NCBI GenBank assembly: GCA_000751295.2
Contig: CCMO02000001.1
Coordinates: 3,562,615-3,626,614 of the forward strand
Direction: 5' to 3'
Source: a bacterium YEK0313
GTDB lineage: Bacteria; Pseudomonadota; Alphaproteobacteria; Rhizobiales; Phreatobacteraceae
Length of the DNA: 64,000 bases
The position numbers and the translations under genes are program-made. Shown one piece after another: positions 35,656-44,945 of the stretch. A model generated the notes under the pieces. It was not told the origin of the DNA. It made no database searches and saw only the letters and a program-made list of their open reading frames with translations. Every line of letters begins with the position of its first letter. Within the stretch, counting starts at the first letter, position 1.

Positions 35656-36777
35656 ATGCTGATGAAGATCGCCCAGATTGCGCCGCTCTGCGAGCGCGTG
35701 CCCCCGCGTTTCTACGGCGGAACCGAACGGATCGTGTCCTATCTGACCGAGGAACTGGTGCGTCAGGGGCACGATGTCACGCTTTTCGCCAGTGGCGATT
35801 CTGAGACCTCGGCCGAACTGGTCGCCTGCTCCGACATGGCGCTCCGGCTGGATCCTTCGGTCAAGGACTATCTGCCATACCATGTCATCATGCTCGATGA
35901 GGTGGCGCGCCGCGCCGACGCGTTCGATGTCCTGCACTTCCATATCGACATCCTGCACTATCCGATGGTGCGGGCCTTTGCCGACCGGACGCTGACCACC
36001 CTGCACGGCCGGCTGGACCTGCCCGACATGAAGCCGTTCTATGCCGCGTTCCCGCAGGCGCCGCTGGTGTCGATCTCGCATCAGCAGCGCAACCCGATGC
36101 CGCCGGGGCTCAACTGGGCCGGCATGGTCCAGCACGGCCTGCCGCCCGAGACCCTCGACTTCACGGCCGAGCCGGGTGGCGACTATCTCGCCTTTCTTGG
36201 CCGCATCTCGCCCGAGAAGCGACCGGACCGCGCGATCGAGATCGCCCTCGCCGCCGGCGTTCCGCTGAAGATCGCCGCCAAGGTCGACAAGGTCGACCAA
36301 ATTTATTGGGAAACGGTCGTCGAACCGATGGTCGCCGCCAATCCCTCGATCGACTATATCGGTGAAATAAGCGAACAGGAGAAATCGGAATTCCTGGGCA
36401 ATGCCCGGGCGCTGCTGTTCCCGATCGACTGGCCCGAGCCCTTCGGCCTTGCCATGATCGAGGCGATGGCGTGCGGCACGCCGGTCATCGCATTCCGTTC
36501 CGGCTCCGTCCCGGAGGTTATCGACCACGGCCGCACCGGCTTCATCGTCGACACCATCGCGGAAGCCGCGGCGGTGGTGCCGGCCGCCTACGCGCTCGAT
36601 CGCGCCGCCGTGCGGGCCACTTTCGAGCGGCGTTTTACGGTCGAGCGCATGGCCCGCGACTATGTCGACATCTACCGGTCCCTGCCCGGCGTGCGCGCCG
36701 AGACCGGTCGCCTGCGGCGGCAGGCTGCGGATGGCGCCGGGCTGCACCTGGTGCAGGCAGGCGGCATGCGGGTTTGA
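35656..36777 (+). CDS. GT4-family glycosyltransferase
   Basis: A 373-residue GT-B enzyme. The N-terminal acceptor domain starts MKIAQIAPLCERVPPRFYGG, and the C-terminal donor domain has FLGRISPEKRPDRAIEIA and the EX7E-type nucleotide-sugar site FGLAMIEAMACGTPVIAFRS. Start at 35656 or 35662 (two in-frame ATGs; CGGAG ahead). It precedes a glycogen-debranching-type enzyme by 58 bp, a pairing seen in stress-linked polysaccharide clusters. Donor and acceptor are unknown. Confidence 0.9.
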   Translation: MLMKIAQIAPLCERVPPRFYGGTERIVSYLTEELVRQGHDVTLFASGDSETSAELVACSDMALRLDPSVKDYLPYHVIMLDEVARRADAFDVLHFHIDILHYPMVRAFADRTLTTLHGRLDLPDMKPFYAAFPQAPLVSISHQQRNPMPPGLNWAGMVQHGLPPETLDFTAEPGGDYLAFLGRISPEKRPDRAIEIALAAGVPLKIAAKVDKVDQIYWETVVEPMVAANPSIDYIGEISEQEKSEFLGNARALLFPIDWPEPFGLAMIEAMACGTPVIAFRSGSVPEVIDHGRTGFIVDTIAEAAAVVPAAYALDRAAVRATFERRFTVERMARDYVDIYRSLPGVRAETGRLRRQAADGAGLHLVQAGGMRV

Positions 36778-36835
36778 CCCTGGCGGCCACGCCGGCGACG
36801 GAAGACACGGACGATAGACAGGAGCTTTGCGACCC

Positions 36836-39052
36836 ATGTCGATCGTGAGCGCTGATGCTGCTCCCCACGCCCCGGCGCCGGCCGGCCCGGCCGGCCAGGC
36901 GGTGGCGCAATTCTTCATCCCGGCCGCCGCCTCGCTGCAGGAGCGGCGGCCGCGCACCCTGAAACATGGCGACACCTTCGCGCTGTTCGACCACAACGGC
37001 GATGCGCTCGCCGGGCCGGGCAGCCCCGAGGGCATCTATTGCCGCGACACGCGCTACCTCTCGCATCTCTATCTGACAATCGGCGGCGCAAGGCCCATGC
37101 TGCTGTCCTCGACCCTGCGCGACGATAATGCCGGGCTGACCTGCGATCTGACCAATCCGGATCTCTTCGACGATCAGGGCCGGCTGGTCCTGCCGCACGA
37201 CCTCATCCATATCCGCCGCTCGCGCTTCCTGTGGAACGCCGCGGCCTATGAGCGGCTGGCCCTGCGCAACTTCGACCTTCGTCCTCGCACGGTGCGCGTC
37301 ACACTGGCCTTCGCGGCCGACTTCGCCGATCTTTTCGAGGTCCGCGGCAGCCCGCGCCCGCGGCGCGGCCGGGCGCATCGGCCGATCGTCACCGCCGATG
37401 GCGTGACCCTGGCCTATACCGGCCTGGACGAGCGCCGGCGCAGCACCACGCTCAGCTTCGAGCCGGCGCCGACCGCCGTCGACGCGGAACTTGCCGTCTT
37501 CGACTTCGAGCTCGCCCCACACGAAACCAAGGTGCTGTTCGTGGCCGTGCGATGCGATCCCGAAGACGCCCAGCCGTCCCCCGCCCGCGCCTTTTTCGCC
37601 ACGCTGCGCGAGTCGCGCCGCGCGCTGCGCGTCTCGACCGCGCGCGCTGCCGCGATCGGCTCCTCGAACGACATCTTCAATCAGGTCGCCCGGCGCAGCG
37701 TCGCAGACCTCTACATGCTGGTGACCGATACGCCCCAGGGGCCCTATCCCTATGCGGGAATCCCCTGGTTCTCGACGGCCTTCGGGCGCGACGCGCTGAT
37801 CACCGCCCTGCAGACGCTCTGGCTCGATCCGGCCATCGCGCGCGGCGTGCTCGGCTATCTCGCAGCGAACCAGGCAACCGCGTTCGACCCGGCCGCCGAC
37901 GCCGAACCGGGCAAGATCCTGCACGAGACGCGCCAGGGCGAAATGGCCGAGCTCGGGGAGGTCCCCTTCCGCCGCTACTATGGCAGCATCGACTCCACGC
38001 CCCTGTTCGTCATGCTTGCCGGCGCCTATCTCAAGCGCACCGGCGACGCCGAGACCATTCAGCAGCTATGGCCCCAGATCGAGGCCGCCATCGGATGGAT
38101 CGAAAACCATGGCGACCGCGATGGCGACGGCTTCGTCGAATATTCGCGGCGGACGGACGAGGGCCTGGTCAATCAGGGCTGGAAGGACAGCCACGACAGC
38201 ATCTTCCACGCCGACGGCCGGCTCGCCGAAGGTCCGATCGCGCTCGTCGAGGTCCAGGCCTATGTCTATGGCGCCTGGGTGGCTGCCGCCGACATCGCGC
38301 TGATGCTCGGCAAGGCGGCGCTGGCCATCGACTTCGAGGCGCGTGCCGAGATCCTGCGCGGCCATTTCGACCAGACCTTCTTCGACGAGGAACTCGGCAC
38401 CTATGTGCTGGCGCTCGACGGCGACAAGCGGCCGTGCCGGGTGCGCACCTCCAATGCCGGCCATGCCCTGTTCACCGGCATTGCCGATCCGACACGCGCG
38501 CCGTCGGTGGTCGCGACGCTGACATCCAATGCCTGCTTCTCCGGCTGGGGCATCCGCACGCTGGCGGCGAACGAGGCCCGCTACAACCCGATGAGCTATC
38601 ACAACGGCTCGGTCTGGCCGCATGACAATGCCCTGATCGCCGCGGGCTTCGCGCGCTACGGATTCCGCAGCGAGGCGGCACGCATTTTCGAGGGGCTGTT
38701 CGCCGCGTCCACCTATATGGACCTCAATCGGCTGCCTGAGCTGTTCTGCGGCTTTCCGCGCCAGGCCGGCCATGGACCGACCTTCTATCCGGTCGCCTGC
38801 GCGCCGCAGGCCTGGGCGGCCGCGACGCCGCTGTCGCTGCTTCAGTCCTGCCTCGGGCTCGGTTTCGACATCGGCGCCGGCCACATCCTCTTCGAGCAGC
38901 CGGTCATGCCGGACTTCCTTCAGGAGGTGACGCTGTGCGGCCTGACCGTCAATGACGGTTCTGTCGCGGTGGCCTTGCGCCGCACCGGCGCGGAAGTGGT
39001 CGCCGACGTCCTGGCCCGGCGCGGCGGCCTGCGCGTGGTCACCATGAGCTGA
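36836..39052 (+). CDS. Amylo-alpha-1,6-glucosidase (glycogen debranching-type)
   Basis: A 738-residue enzyme with an N-terminal beta-sandwich (GIYCRDTRYLSHLYLTIGGA, a typical start of the GDE N-domain) and an (alpha/alpha)6-barrel with PWFSTAFGRDALITALQTLW and a candidate acid in GWKDSHDS; WPHDNALIAAGFARYG lies near the end. Relatives hydrolyse alpha-1,6 branch points or other alpha-glucosides. AGGAG is 11 bases before the ATG at 36836; a TTG three codons earlier is too close to it. Second gene of the glycosyltransferase operon. Confidence 0.88.
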   Translation: MSIVSADAAPHAPAPAGPAGQAVAQFFIPAAASLQERRPRTLKHGDTFALFDHNGDALAGPGSPEGIYCRDTRYLSHLYLTIGGARPMLLSSTLRDDNAGLTCDLTNPDLFDDQGRLVLPHDLIHIRRSRFLWNAAAYERLALRNFDLRPRTVRVTLAFAADFADLFEVRGSPRPRRGRAHRPIVTADGVTLAYTGLDERRRSTTLSFEPAPTAVDAELAVFDFELAPHETKVLFVAVRCDPEDAQPSPARAFFATLRESRRALRVSTARAAAIGSSNDIFNQVARRSVADLYMLVTDTPQGPYPYAGIPWFSTAFGRDALITALQTLWLDPAIARGVLGYLAANQATAFDPAADAEPGKILHETRQGEMAELGEVPFRRYYGSIDSTPLFVMLAGAYLKRTGDAETIQQLWPQIEAAIGWIENHGDRDGDGFVEYSRRTDEGLVNQGWKDSHDSIFHADGRLAEGPIALVEVQAYVYGAWVAAADIALMLGKAALAIDFEARAEILRGHFDQTFFDEELGTYVLALDGDKRPCRVRTSNAGHALFTGIADPTRAPSVVATLTSNACFSGWGIRTLAANEARYNPMSYHNGSVWPHDNALIAAGFARYGFRSEAARIFEGLFAASTYMDLNRLPELFCGFPRQAGHGPTFYPVACAPQAWAAATPLSLLQSCLGLGFDIGAGHILFEQPVMPDFLQEVTLCGLTVNDGSVAVALRRTGAEVVADVLARRGGLRVVTMS

Positions 39053-39073
39053 GCGATGGGAGACAAGGACGAG

Positions 39074-39289
39074 ATGATCGACAAGGCAGCCAGGATCGCC
39101 GAGATCGACCGGCGGATTGCTGTGACACGCGACAATATCCGCCAGTTGATCGCCCAGTCGGCCGCTCTCACCGGCATCGCAGCGGAAGAAGCCGCGGCCG
39201 ATCGCATGGCGGCGCAGGAACGCGCGCTCGCCGAACTGATCCAGGCGCGCGAGGCGCTCGCCGGCAGGCCTGAACTCGGGAAGAGCTGA
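39074..39289 (+). CDS. Small coiled-coil protein
   Basis: A 71-residue, wholly helical protein with heptad-like pattern (IAEIDRRIAVTRDNIRQLIA; AQERALAELIQAREAL), probably a short coiled coil. AAGGACGAG lies directly ahead of the ATG at 39074; an in-frame ATG at 39056 just after the debranching-enzyme stop would add six residues. Co-transcribed with the glycan genes. Function unknown. Confidence 0.6.
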   Translation: MIDKAARIAEIDRRIAVTRDNIRQLIAQSAALTGIAAEEAAADRMAAQERALAELIQAREALAGRPELGKS

Positions 39290-39296
39290 CGAAAAA

Positions 39297-39323
39297 CGGC
39301 CCGCATCCGGAGGGAGCGGGCCG
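39297..39323 (-). terminator. Intrinsic terminator, minus-strand orientation
   Basis: CGGCCCGC and GCGGGCCG form an 8-bp GC stem (39297-39304 with 39316-39323). On the minus strand it is followed by a T5 run (39296-39292), so it stops transcription coming from the MFS gene that ends at 39466; it may also slow plus-strand readthrough. Confidence 0.65.
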
Positions 39324-39465
39324 AAGGAGGTCTTGGGCAGGCTGTCTGCAATGATCCCTTGCGAAACGACATGACTGTCGCCGGGGGCCTCGCGGCGGGA
39401 TCGATGCGAGTGTAGCGGCCGCCGCTGCGCGTGCCACCCGGCCGAACGAGGGAGCCTCGCGCAGG

Positions 39466-40668
39466 TCACGGGCGCGGAGATTCGGGCGGCCGGATCAGCA
39501 ACGCCGGCACCAGCGCCATGATCGTCACTCCGGCGGCCAGGATCAGGTTGGCCGTCAGGCCATGCCCGTCGACGACCAGCCCGCCGGCCGCCGAGCCGGC
39601 CGCTATGCCGAGATTGAAGGCCGCGACGAACAAGGCCGTGCCGGCTTCCACCATCCCGGGCGCCGCCCGCATGATGCACGTTTGCAGCGAGACCGAAACG
39701 CCGCCATAGGCGCCGCCCCAGAGGACGAGCGCCAGGGCGCCGCCGGTCGGGCTGCCGCCGGCACCGATGACCAGCAGCAGGCTTGCGGCGAGCGCCACCA
39801 CGATGACCACGAGCGGCGGTCCGGCCTCGCGCTGCGCCAGCGCGCCGGCGAGAAAATTGCCGGCAATGCCGGCCAGGCCATAAGCGAAGAGCAAGGGGCC
39901 GACCCAGATCTCGGCAAGATGCGAGACGCCTTGCAGTATCGGGCGCACGAAGGTGAAGGCCATGAAGTGCCCGGAGACGAGGAGCAGCGTGACGGCGAGA
40001 CCGAGGCGCAGGCCGTCGATCCGCATCTGGCCGAAAATGTCGCTCGGCCGGATCGAGCCCGCCGTTGGCAAGGCCGGCAGGGCGCGCCAGTTGGCGGCCA
40101 GCACGAGCAGGCAGACGAGCGCCATGGCGGCGAAGGCGCTGCGCCAGCCCAGGAGATCGCCGACGAGCGCGCCGAGCGGCACGCCGAGGACGGAGGCTGT
40201 CGCGACGCCACCGAAGATCACGGCGGTGGCGGCGCCCACCCGCGCCGGCGGCACGAGCCGCGCCGCCAGGCCACCGGCGATCGCCCATATGCCACCCATG
40301 CACAGGCCGACGAGGATCCGGGCTGCCAGCAGCCACGCAATGCCCGGCGCCAGGGCCGATGCAAGGTTGGCCGCCGTCAGCAGCGCCAGAAGGCCGATCA
40401 GAACCCGCCGGCGGTCACGGGCGCCTGCGGCAACGACCGCGGCCGGAGCGAACAGTGCGGCCGTCAGCGCCGGGATCGACATGGCAAGGCCCGCCGTGCC
40501 GGCGCTCGCCTGCAGGTCGGCGGCGATCCGCGTCAGGAGGCCGACCGGCAGCATTTCCGTCGTCACGACGGAGAAGGTCGAAAGTCCCGCTGCCGCGACG
40601 GCGAACCAGGGGCGCGCCGGTTTGTCCCGGCGCGTCTCTGTCGATGAAGGGCTGGTCGTTGTCGACAT
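39466..40668 (-). CDS. MFS efflux transporter (AraJ/YdhP-like)
   Basis: A 400-residue 12-helix permease. The N-terminal TFSVVTTEMLPVGLLTRIAA is characteristic of the sugar/drug efflux (DHA1, AraJ-YdhP) group, and LVGLCMGGIWAIAGGLAARL follows in helix 4. Divergent from a LysR gene with 118 bp between starts, so the neighbouring regulator probably controls it. Exported compound unknown. Confidence 0.88.
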   Translation of the reverse strand: MSTTTSPSSTETRRDKPARPWFAVAAAGLSTFSVVTTEMLPVGLLTRIAADLQASAGTAGLAMSIPALTAALFAPAAVVAAGARDRRRVLIGLLALLTAANLASALAPGIAWLLAARILVGLCMGGIWAIAGGLAARLVPPARVGAATAVIFGGVATASVLGVPLGALVGDLLGWRSAFAAMALVCLLVLAANWRALPALPTAGSIRPSDIFGQMRIDGLRLGLAVTLLLVSGHFMAFTFVRPILQGVSHLAEIWVGPLLFAYGLAGIAGNFLAGALAQREAGPPLVVIVVALAASLLLVIGAGGSPTGGALALVLWGGAYGGVSVSLQTCIMRAAPGMVEAGTALFVAAFNLGIAAGSAAGGLVVDGHGLTANLILAAGVTIMALVPALLIRPPESPRP

Positions 40669-40786
40669 CGGCGCTCTCCTTGTGCGTACGGAACGGCAGA
40701 GCCGGCCCGGGGCTGCGGAGGCGCCTGTTCTATCGGGTCCAATGGGGAGATAAACTGCACGCCCGGCGCATCACAGGGGACCAATC

Positions 40787-41710
40787 GTGGACAATCAGAT
40801 TGCAGGGCCGATCGACCATATCGGCGACCTCCTCGCCTTCGTCCGGGTCGCCGATCTCAAGAGCTTCACCCTCGCCGCCGAGCGGCTGAACCTGTCGCGC
40901 TCCGCGGTGGGCAAGAGCGTGGCGCGGCTCGAAGCCCGGCTGTCGACACGTCTCGTGCACCGCACGACGCGCAATGTCAGCCTCAGCGAAGAAGGCCGCC
41001 TGTTCTATGAGCATGCCCTGCGCATTCTCGCCGAGGTCGACGACGCCGAAGCCGCGCTGGCCGGCCGCAATGGCCAGCCGCGCGGCCGGCTTCGGCTCGA
41101 CCTGCCGGTCTCACTCGGACGGATGCATGTCCTGCCGATCCTGCAGGAATTCCTCGCCGACTGGCCCGAGGTCGAGGCCGACGTGACCTATTCCGACACG
41201 TTCAGCGATCTCGTCCGCGACGGCATCGATCTCGCCATCCGCGTCGGCGGCGATGACGACAGCCGCCTGGTGCGCCGCGTGCTCGCCGGGCACCGGCTGA
41301 TCGTCTGCGCATCGCCCGCCTATCTCGCGAGGCGCGGCACGCCGGCGACGCCGGACATGCTTGCCGGGCACGACACGCTCGTTTTCACGCATGCGCACCT
41401 GCCGATGCCGTGGCGCTTTGCTTCGAACGGCGCCGATCACGAGGTTCAGGTCGGCGGGCGCATGCGCATGAGCAGCACGGAAGCCCTGCGCGACGCGGCC
41501 CTCGCCGGCTTCGGCCTCGTCCAGCTCGGCGCCTATCTGGTGAGCCCCGACATCAGGCGCGGCGCACTGGTGCCGGTGCTCGAGAACTTCGTCCGGCCGG
41601 GCCCGCCGGTCTGCGCCGTCTATCCGACGCGGCGCCATCTCTCGCCCAAGGTGCGCCTGTTCGTCGATGCGGTCGACCGGCGCTGGCGCGTCCGCGCGCC
41701 CTGGGACTGA
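40787..41710 (+). CDS. LysR-family transcriptional regulator
   Basis: A 307-residue regulator with an N-terminal winged helix (FTLAAERLNLSRSAVGKSVA; RTTRNVSLSEEG) and a periplasmic-binding-like effector domain. GTG start with AGGGGA 6 bases ahead. Sequence style (RTTRNVSLSEEGRLFYEHA) fits the CrgA/YafC-like branch that often controls a divergent MFS exporter, as here. Confidence 0.9.
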   Translation: MDNQIAGPIDHIGDLLAFVRVADLKSFTLAAERLNLSRSAVGKSVARLEARLSTRLVHRTTRNVSLSEEGRLFYEHALRILAEVDDAEAALAGRNGQPRGRLRLDLPVSLGRMHVLPILQEFLADWPEVEADVTYSDTFSDLVRDGIDLAIRVGGDDDSRLVRRVLAGHRLIVCASPAYLARRGTPATPDMLAGHDTLVFTHAHLPMPWRFASNGADHEVQVGGRMRMSSTEALRDAALAGFGLVQLGAYLVSPDIRRGALVPVLENFVRPGPPVCAVYPTRRHLSPKVRLFVDAVDRRWRVRAPWD

Positions 41711-41786
41711 CCAGCCCTGCGGCGTTGTCGCGCCAAGCGCGACGCCGATCCACGTGAAGAAGATACATCGAAACAGAAGCTTATCG

Positions 41787-41817
41787 CCTTTCACCGTTTC
41801 CATGGAACGGTGAAAGG
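41787..41817. terminator. Strong 12-bp hairpin between convergent genes
   Basis: CCTTTCACCGTT and AACGGTGAAAGG form a perfect 12-bp stem with a 7-base loop, midway between the LysR stop (41710) and the end of the minus-strand gene at 41849. No T-run on either side; likely a bidirectional termination or RNA-stability element. Confidence 0.5.
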
Positions 41818-41848
41818 ATCCAGGGCGCGAAGGCCCGGCAAGCGGCCG

Positions 41849-42133
41849 TCAGCCGCCGGACGGGCGAGCAATGCTAGAGGGGCAGCTGTTGTAGGAGGAA
41901 TGGATCACGATGCGGTCGCCGCACTGGTAGGAGCAGCGCATCAGGCCCTGCGGGGTCAGCTGCGTCGACGAATAGAGCACGCAGCGCGGCAGTTGGGATT
42001 GCACGAAGCGCTCCGCCAGGGCGGGCAGCCGCCCGGTGGATGATGCCTCGCCGGAGGCGGTGGCGCCGGCGGTGGAGGCGAAGGTGAGCGCCGCGAGGCA
42101 GGCGGCAAACGACAGGGCAAGGGGACGGGTCAA
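41849..42133 (-). CDS. Small exported cysteine-containing protein
   Basis: A 94-residue protein from a TTG start at 42133 with GGAGAG 5 bases upstream. Signal peptide to about residue 25 (LALSFAACLAALTFASTAGA). The mature part has four Cys (PRCVLYSS, MRCSYQCGDRIV, NSCPSS) that could make two disulfides. No family recognised. Longer readings to 42598 start inside the neighbouring gene and lack a signal sequence. Confidence 0.6.
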   Translation of the reverse strand: MTRPLALSFAACLAALTFASTAGATASGEASSTGRLPALAERFVQSQLPRCVLYSSTQLTPQGLMRCSYQCGDRIVIHSSYNSCPSSIARPSGG

Positions 42134-42311
42134 GCGTTCTCTCCGGATTAATGCCAAACCGCACCTGATGACGCAGCGGAATGCACCCCGGAGATGATGG
42201 CTCAATGTTGCGCAACGATGCCGAAGGCGCGGTTGCGGATTACGTCCCTCGCGCGCGGCATCGTTCGCCTGTCCCAATGAGCGACACGACGCCAGGAGCG
42301 GGTCGGCGTGG

Positions 42312-42623
42312 TCACCTCTTGCGACCGCCGGTGCGGGACGGCTCGAGCGGCGGATAGTCGAGATCGGCGACCGCTTCCCCGATCTCCTTGCGCTCGCGTG
42401 GGTCGGGCAGCGTCGGCTGTTTCGGCAAGGACGGCGGGCGCGTGTCGCCATTGCCGTTGCTATTGCCGGGTGCATCGGCCGGACTGTCGCCCGGCCACAG
42501 CTTGCCGAGATCCTCCGCCTGCCCCGGTTCGCCGCGCTGCTTGCCCGCTCCGCGCCCGCCCGCGGCGATGATCGCCCTATTGCCCGGCTTCGCATCAAAA
42601 CGACGCGGCGATGCCATAGTCAT
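42312..42623 (-). CDS. Small polar, probably disordered hypothetical protein
   Basis: A 103-residue protein rich in Gly, Pro, Asp, Asn and charged residues (RAIIAAGGRGAGKQRGEPGQ; APGNSNGNGDTRPPSLPK) with no membrane segment. I chose the ATG at 42623 (GGGAG 8 bases upstream). An EcfG-like promoter (GGAAC-N16-GGTT, minus strand) lies 28 bp before it, which supports it being real. Function unknown. Confidence 0.55.
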   Translation of the reverse strand: MTMASPRRFDAKPGNRAIIAAGGRGAGKQRGEPGQAEDLGKLWPGDSPADAPGNSNGNGDTRPPSLPKQPTLPDPRERKEIGEAVADLDYPPLEPSRTGGRKR

Positions 42624-42650
42624 GACTGAACTCCCTTGCTTCCGATGACC

Positions 42651-42675
42651 AACCGGCGGCAGCCGCCACTGTTCC
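42651..42675 (-). promoter_or_regulatory. EcfG-type promoter of the 103-residue gene
   Basis: On the minus strand GGAAC (42675-42671), 16 bp, GGTT (42654-42651), 28 bp before the start at 42623. One mismatch from consensus. Confidence 0.5.
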
Positions 42676-42844
42676 CGCATCCCGAAGTCCGGAGCGCGAA
42701 ACCGGGCGCAGGCGGCAAAATCAGCCGCGTTCTCATTCCGGCAACACGTCATGCACAAGATTGGGCTTCCTGATGAGGCTCACGCTGTCACACTCCCGTC
42801 GGAAACCCAGCCTGCCGAGGTCGGGGTCAAATAGAGGGGCGAAG

Positions 42845-44059
42845 ATGGGCAATGTGATCATGAACAGGCGGTCGGTGGTCGGAGGCCTGTCGGCTGCGGC
42901 GCTCGGCTCCGGCTTCGCTTTCGGCCAGGCGGCAAGCGAGATCCGCATCGGCGCACCGCTGCCGCTGACCGGGCCGCTGGCGCCGGAAGGCCGCAAGCAG
43001 AAGCGTGGCTACGACCTGTGGGCGGCGGAGGTCACCAAGCAGGGCGGCGTCGATGTCGGCGGCCGCAAGCTGCCGGTGAAGATCATCTATTCCGACTACC
43101 AGTCGGCGACCCCGCGCGGCGTCCAGGCCTGCGACTTCCTGGTCTCCCAGGAAAAAGTGCAGTTCCTGTTCTCGCCCTTCGGCTCGGGAGCCGCCAAGGC
43201 TGGCAGCGCCATCGCCGAGCGCTACAAGATCCCGATGATCGCGCCGACCGCCTCCTCGGTCGAGGTCTATGACCAGGGCTTCAAATATCTGTTCGGCACC
43301 TTCACTCCGAACTCGACCCTCACCGAACCGCTCGCAGGTCTCATCGCCGCCAAGGCACCCGACGTGAAGAAGGTCGCGATCTTCTCGCGCAACGACCTCC
43401 TGCCGCTGTCGCTCGCCGTCGAGATGCGCAAGTCCTGCCAGACGCGCAACCTCAACATCGTCTATGACGAGAAATTCGCCATCGGCACGCTCGACTTTGC
43501 CTCGGCCCTGACGCAGATCCGCGCCGCCGCGCCGGACTGGGTCTTCGTCGGCGGCTATATCAACGACCTCGTCCAGGTGCGCGCACAGATGCGCGACCTC
43601 GGCATCAAGCCGAAGGTCTGCACGATGATCGCAGGTCCCGCCTACGAGGAATATATCCAGGCGCTGAAGGGTGCCGCCGAGAACGTCACCAGCGCCTCCT
43701 GGTGGCACCCGGCCGTGCGCTACGAGGGCGCCGACCTGTTCGGCTCGACCGCCCGCTACGTCGAAACCTTCAAGGCGGCCTACAATGGCGAGACGCCCGA
43801 CTATGCCGAAGCCTCCGCCTCGGCCGCCGGCGCCATCCTGCAGCTCGCCCTCAAGCAGGCCGGTACGCTCGAGGGGCCGGTCGTGCGCGACGCGCTGGCT
43901 GCCTTGAAGGTCGACACCTTCTGGGGACCGGTCCATTTCGGCCCCACCGGCCAGATCGACAGCCTCACACCGCCGGTGTTCCAGATCCAGGACGGCAAAA
44001 CGGCGGTGCTGCTGCCCGACGCGATCCGCCAGGGCGAACTCAAGTTCGGTCTCGCCTGA
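42845..44059 (+). CDS. ABC transporter substrate-binding protein, branched-chain amino-acid type
   Basis: A 404-residue periplasmic receptor of the LivJ/HAAT family. The N-terminus NRRSVVGGLSAAALGSG resembles a twin-arginine signal. The binding core begins IRIGAPLPLTGPLAPEGRKQ, with LFSPFGSGAAKAGSAIAERY and IAPTASSVEVYDQGFKYLFG in the inter-lobe region. AGAGGGG precedes the ATG at 42845. First gene of a seven-gene operon with both permeases, both ATPases, an aldehyde dehydrogenase and a deaminase-like protein, so its ligand is more likely an aromatic-derived or amino-acid-like compound than leucine. Confidence 0.92.
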   Translation: MGNVIMNRRSVVGGLSAAALGSGFAFGQAASEIRIGAPLPLTGPLAPEGRKQKRGYDLWAAEVTKQGGVDVGGRKLPVKIIYSDYQSATPRGVQACDFLVSQEKVQFLFSPFGSGAAKAGSAIAERYKIPMIAPTASSVEVYDQGFKYLFGTFTPNSTLTEPLAGLIAAKAPDVKKVAIFSRNDLLPLSLAVEMRKSCQTRNLNIVYDEKFAIGTLDFASALTQIRAAAPDWVFVGGYINDLVQVRAQMRDLGIKPKVCTMIAGPAYEEYIQALKGAAENVTSASWWHPAVRYEGADLFGSTARYVETFKAAYNGETPDYAEASASAAGAILQLALKQAGTLEGPVVRDALAALKVDTFWGPVHFGPTGQIDSLTPPVFQIQDGKTAVLLPDAIRQGELKFGLA

Positions 44060-44062
44060 CCG

Positions 44063-44938
44063 ATGAGCGCCTCCCTTTTTGCGCAGGTCCTGGTCAACGG
44101 ACTCCTGCTCGGCGGCCTCTATGCCGCCGTCGCGGCCGGCTTTTCGCTGGTCTGGGGTGTTCTCAACGTCGTCAACATGCTGCACGGCTCGGCGATCGTG
44201 CTCGGTTCCTATGCCGCGTTCTTCGGCTGGCAGAAATTCGGGCTGAATCCCTTTCTCACGGCGCTGATCGCCGGCCCCGCCATCGGAGCCTTCGGCTGGG
44301 CGATCCAGCGCTACCTGGTCGCGCGCGTCATCGCCGCGCCGGTGCTGATCACGCTCGTGCTGACCTTCGCCCTGGACCTGATCCTGAACAACGCCATGCT
44401 GGCGTCGTTCTCGGCCGACTACCGCAAGATCGCCAACGTCTCCGGCATGCCGCCCCTCACCTTCGGCCCGGTCGGCATCCCGGTCGACCGGTTGCTTGCG
44501 GCCCTCGCGGGCCTTGCGGCCACCCTCGCCATCCATGCCTATCTCACCCGCTCGCGGCTCGGCCGCGCCATCGTCGCCGTCCGCATGGACCGCGAGACCG
44601 CCATGCTGATGGGCGTCAAGGTCGAGCAGATCTATGCCGCAACCTTCGGCATCGGCCTGGCGCTGGCCGGCATTGCCGGCTGCCTGATGGCCGCGGTCTT
44701 CCCGATCTCGCCGCTGAACAGCCCGGGCTATCTCGGCGTCGCCTTCGTGGCCTGCGTGCTCGGCGGCCTCGGCAGCGTCGTCGGCGCCATTGTCGGCGGC
44801 CTCGTGCTCGGCGTGGTCGAAAGCTTCGGCGCCATCTTCGTGGGCCCCGAATACAGCGTCACCGTCGCCTCGGTCCTGCTCATCATCATGCTGCTGTGGC
44901 GCCCGCAAGGCCTGCTCGGCCGCGCCGGCTACGAGTGA
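44063..44938 (+). CDS. ABC permease, LivH type
   Basis: A 291-residue inner-membrane permease with about eight helices; the conserved VNGLLLGGLYAAVAAGFSLV start and a cytoplasmic coupling loop around AIVAVRMDRETAMLMGVKVE are clear. It begins 3 bp after the receptor stop. Confidence 0.93.
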   Translation: MSASLFAQVLVNGLLLGGLYAAVAAGFSLVWGVLNVVNMLHGSAIVLGSYAAFFGWQKFGLNPFLTALIAGPAIGAFGWAIQRYLVARVIAAPVLITLVLTFALDLILNNAMLASFSADYRKIANVSGMPPLTFGPVGIPVDRLLAALAGLAATLAIHAYLTRSRLGRAIVAVRMDRETAMLMGVKVEQIYAATFGIGLALAGIAGCLMAAVFPISPLNSPGYLGVAFVACVLGGLGSVVGAIVGGLVLGVVESFGAIFVGPEYSVTVASVLLIIMLLWRPQGLLGRAGYE

Positions 44939-44945
44939 CCCCTCC

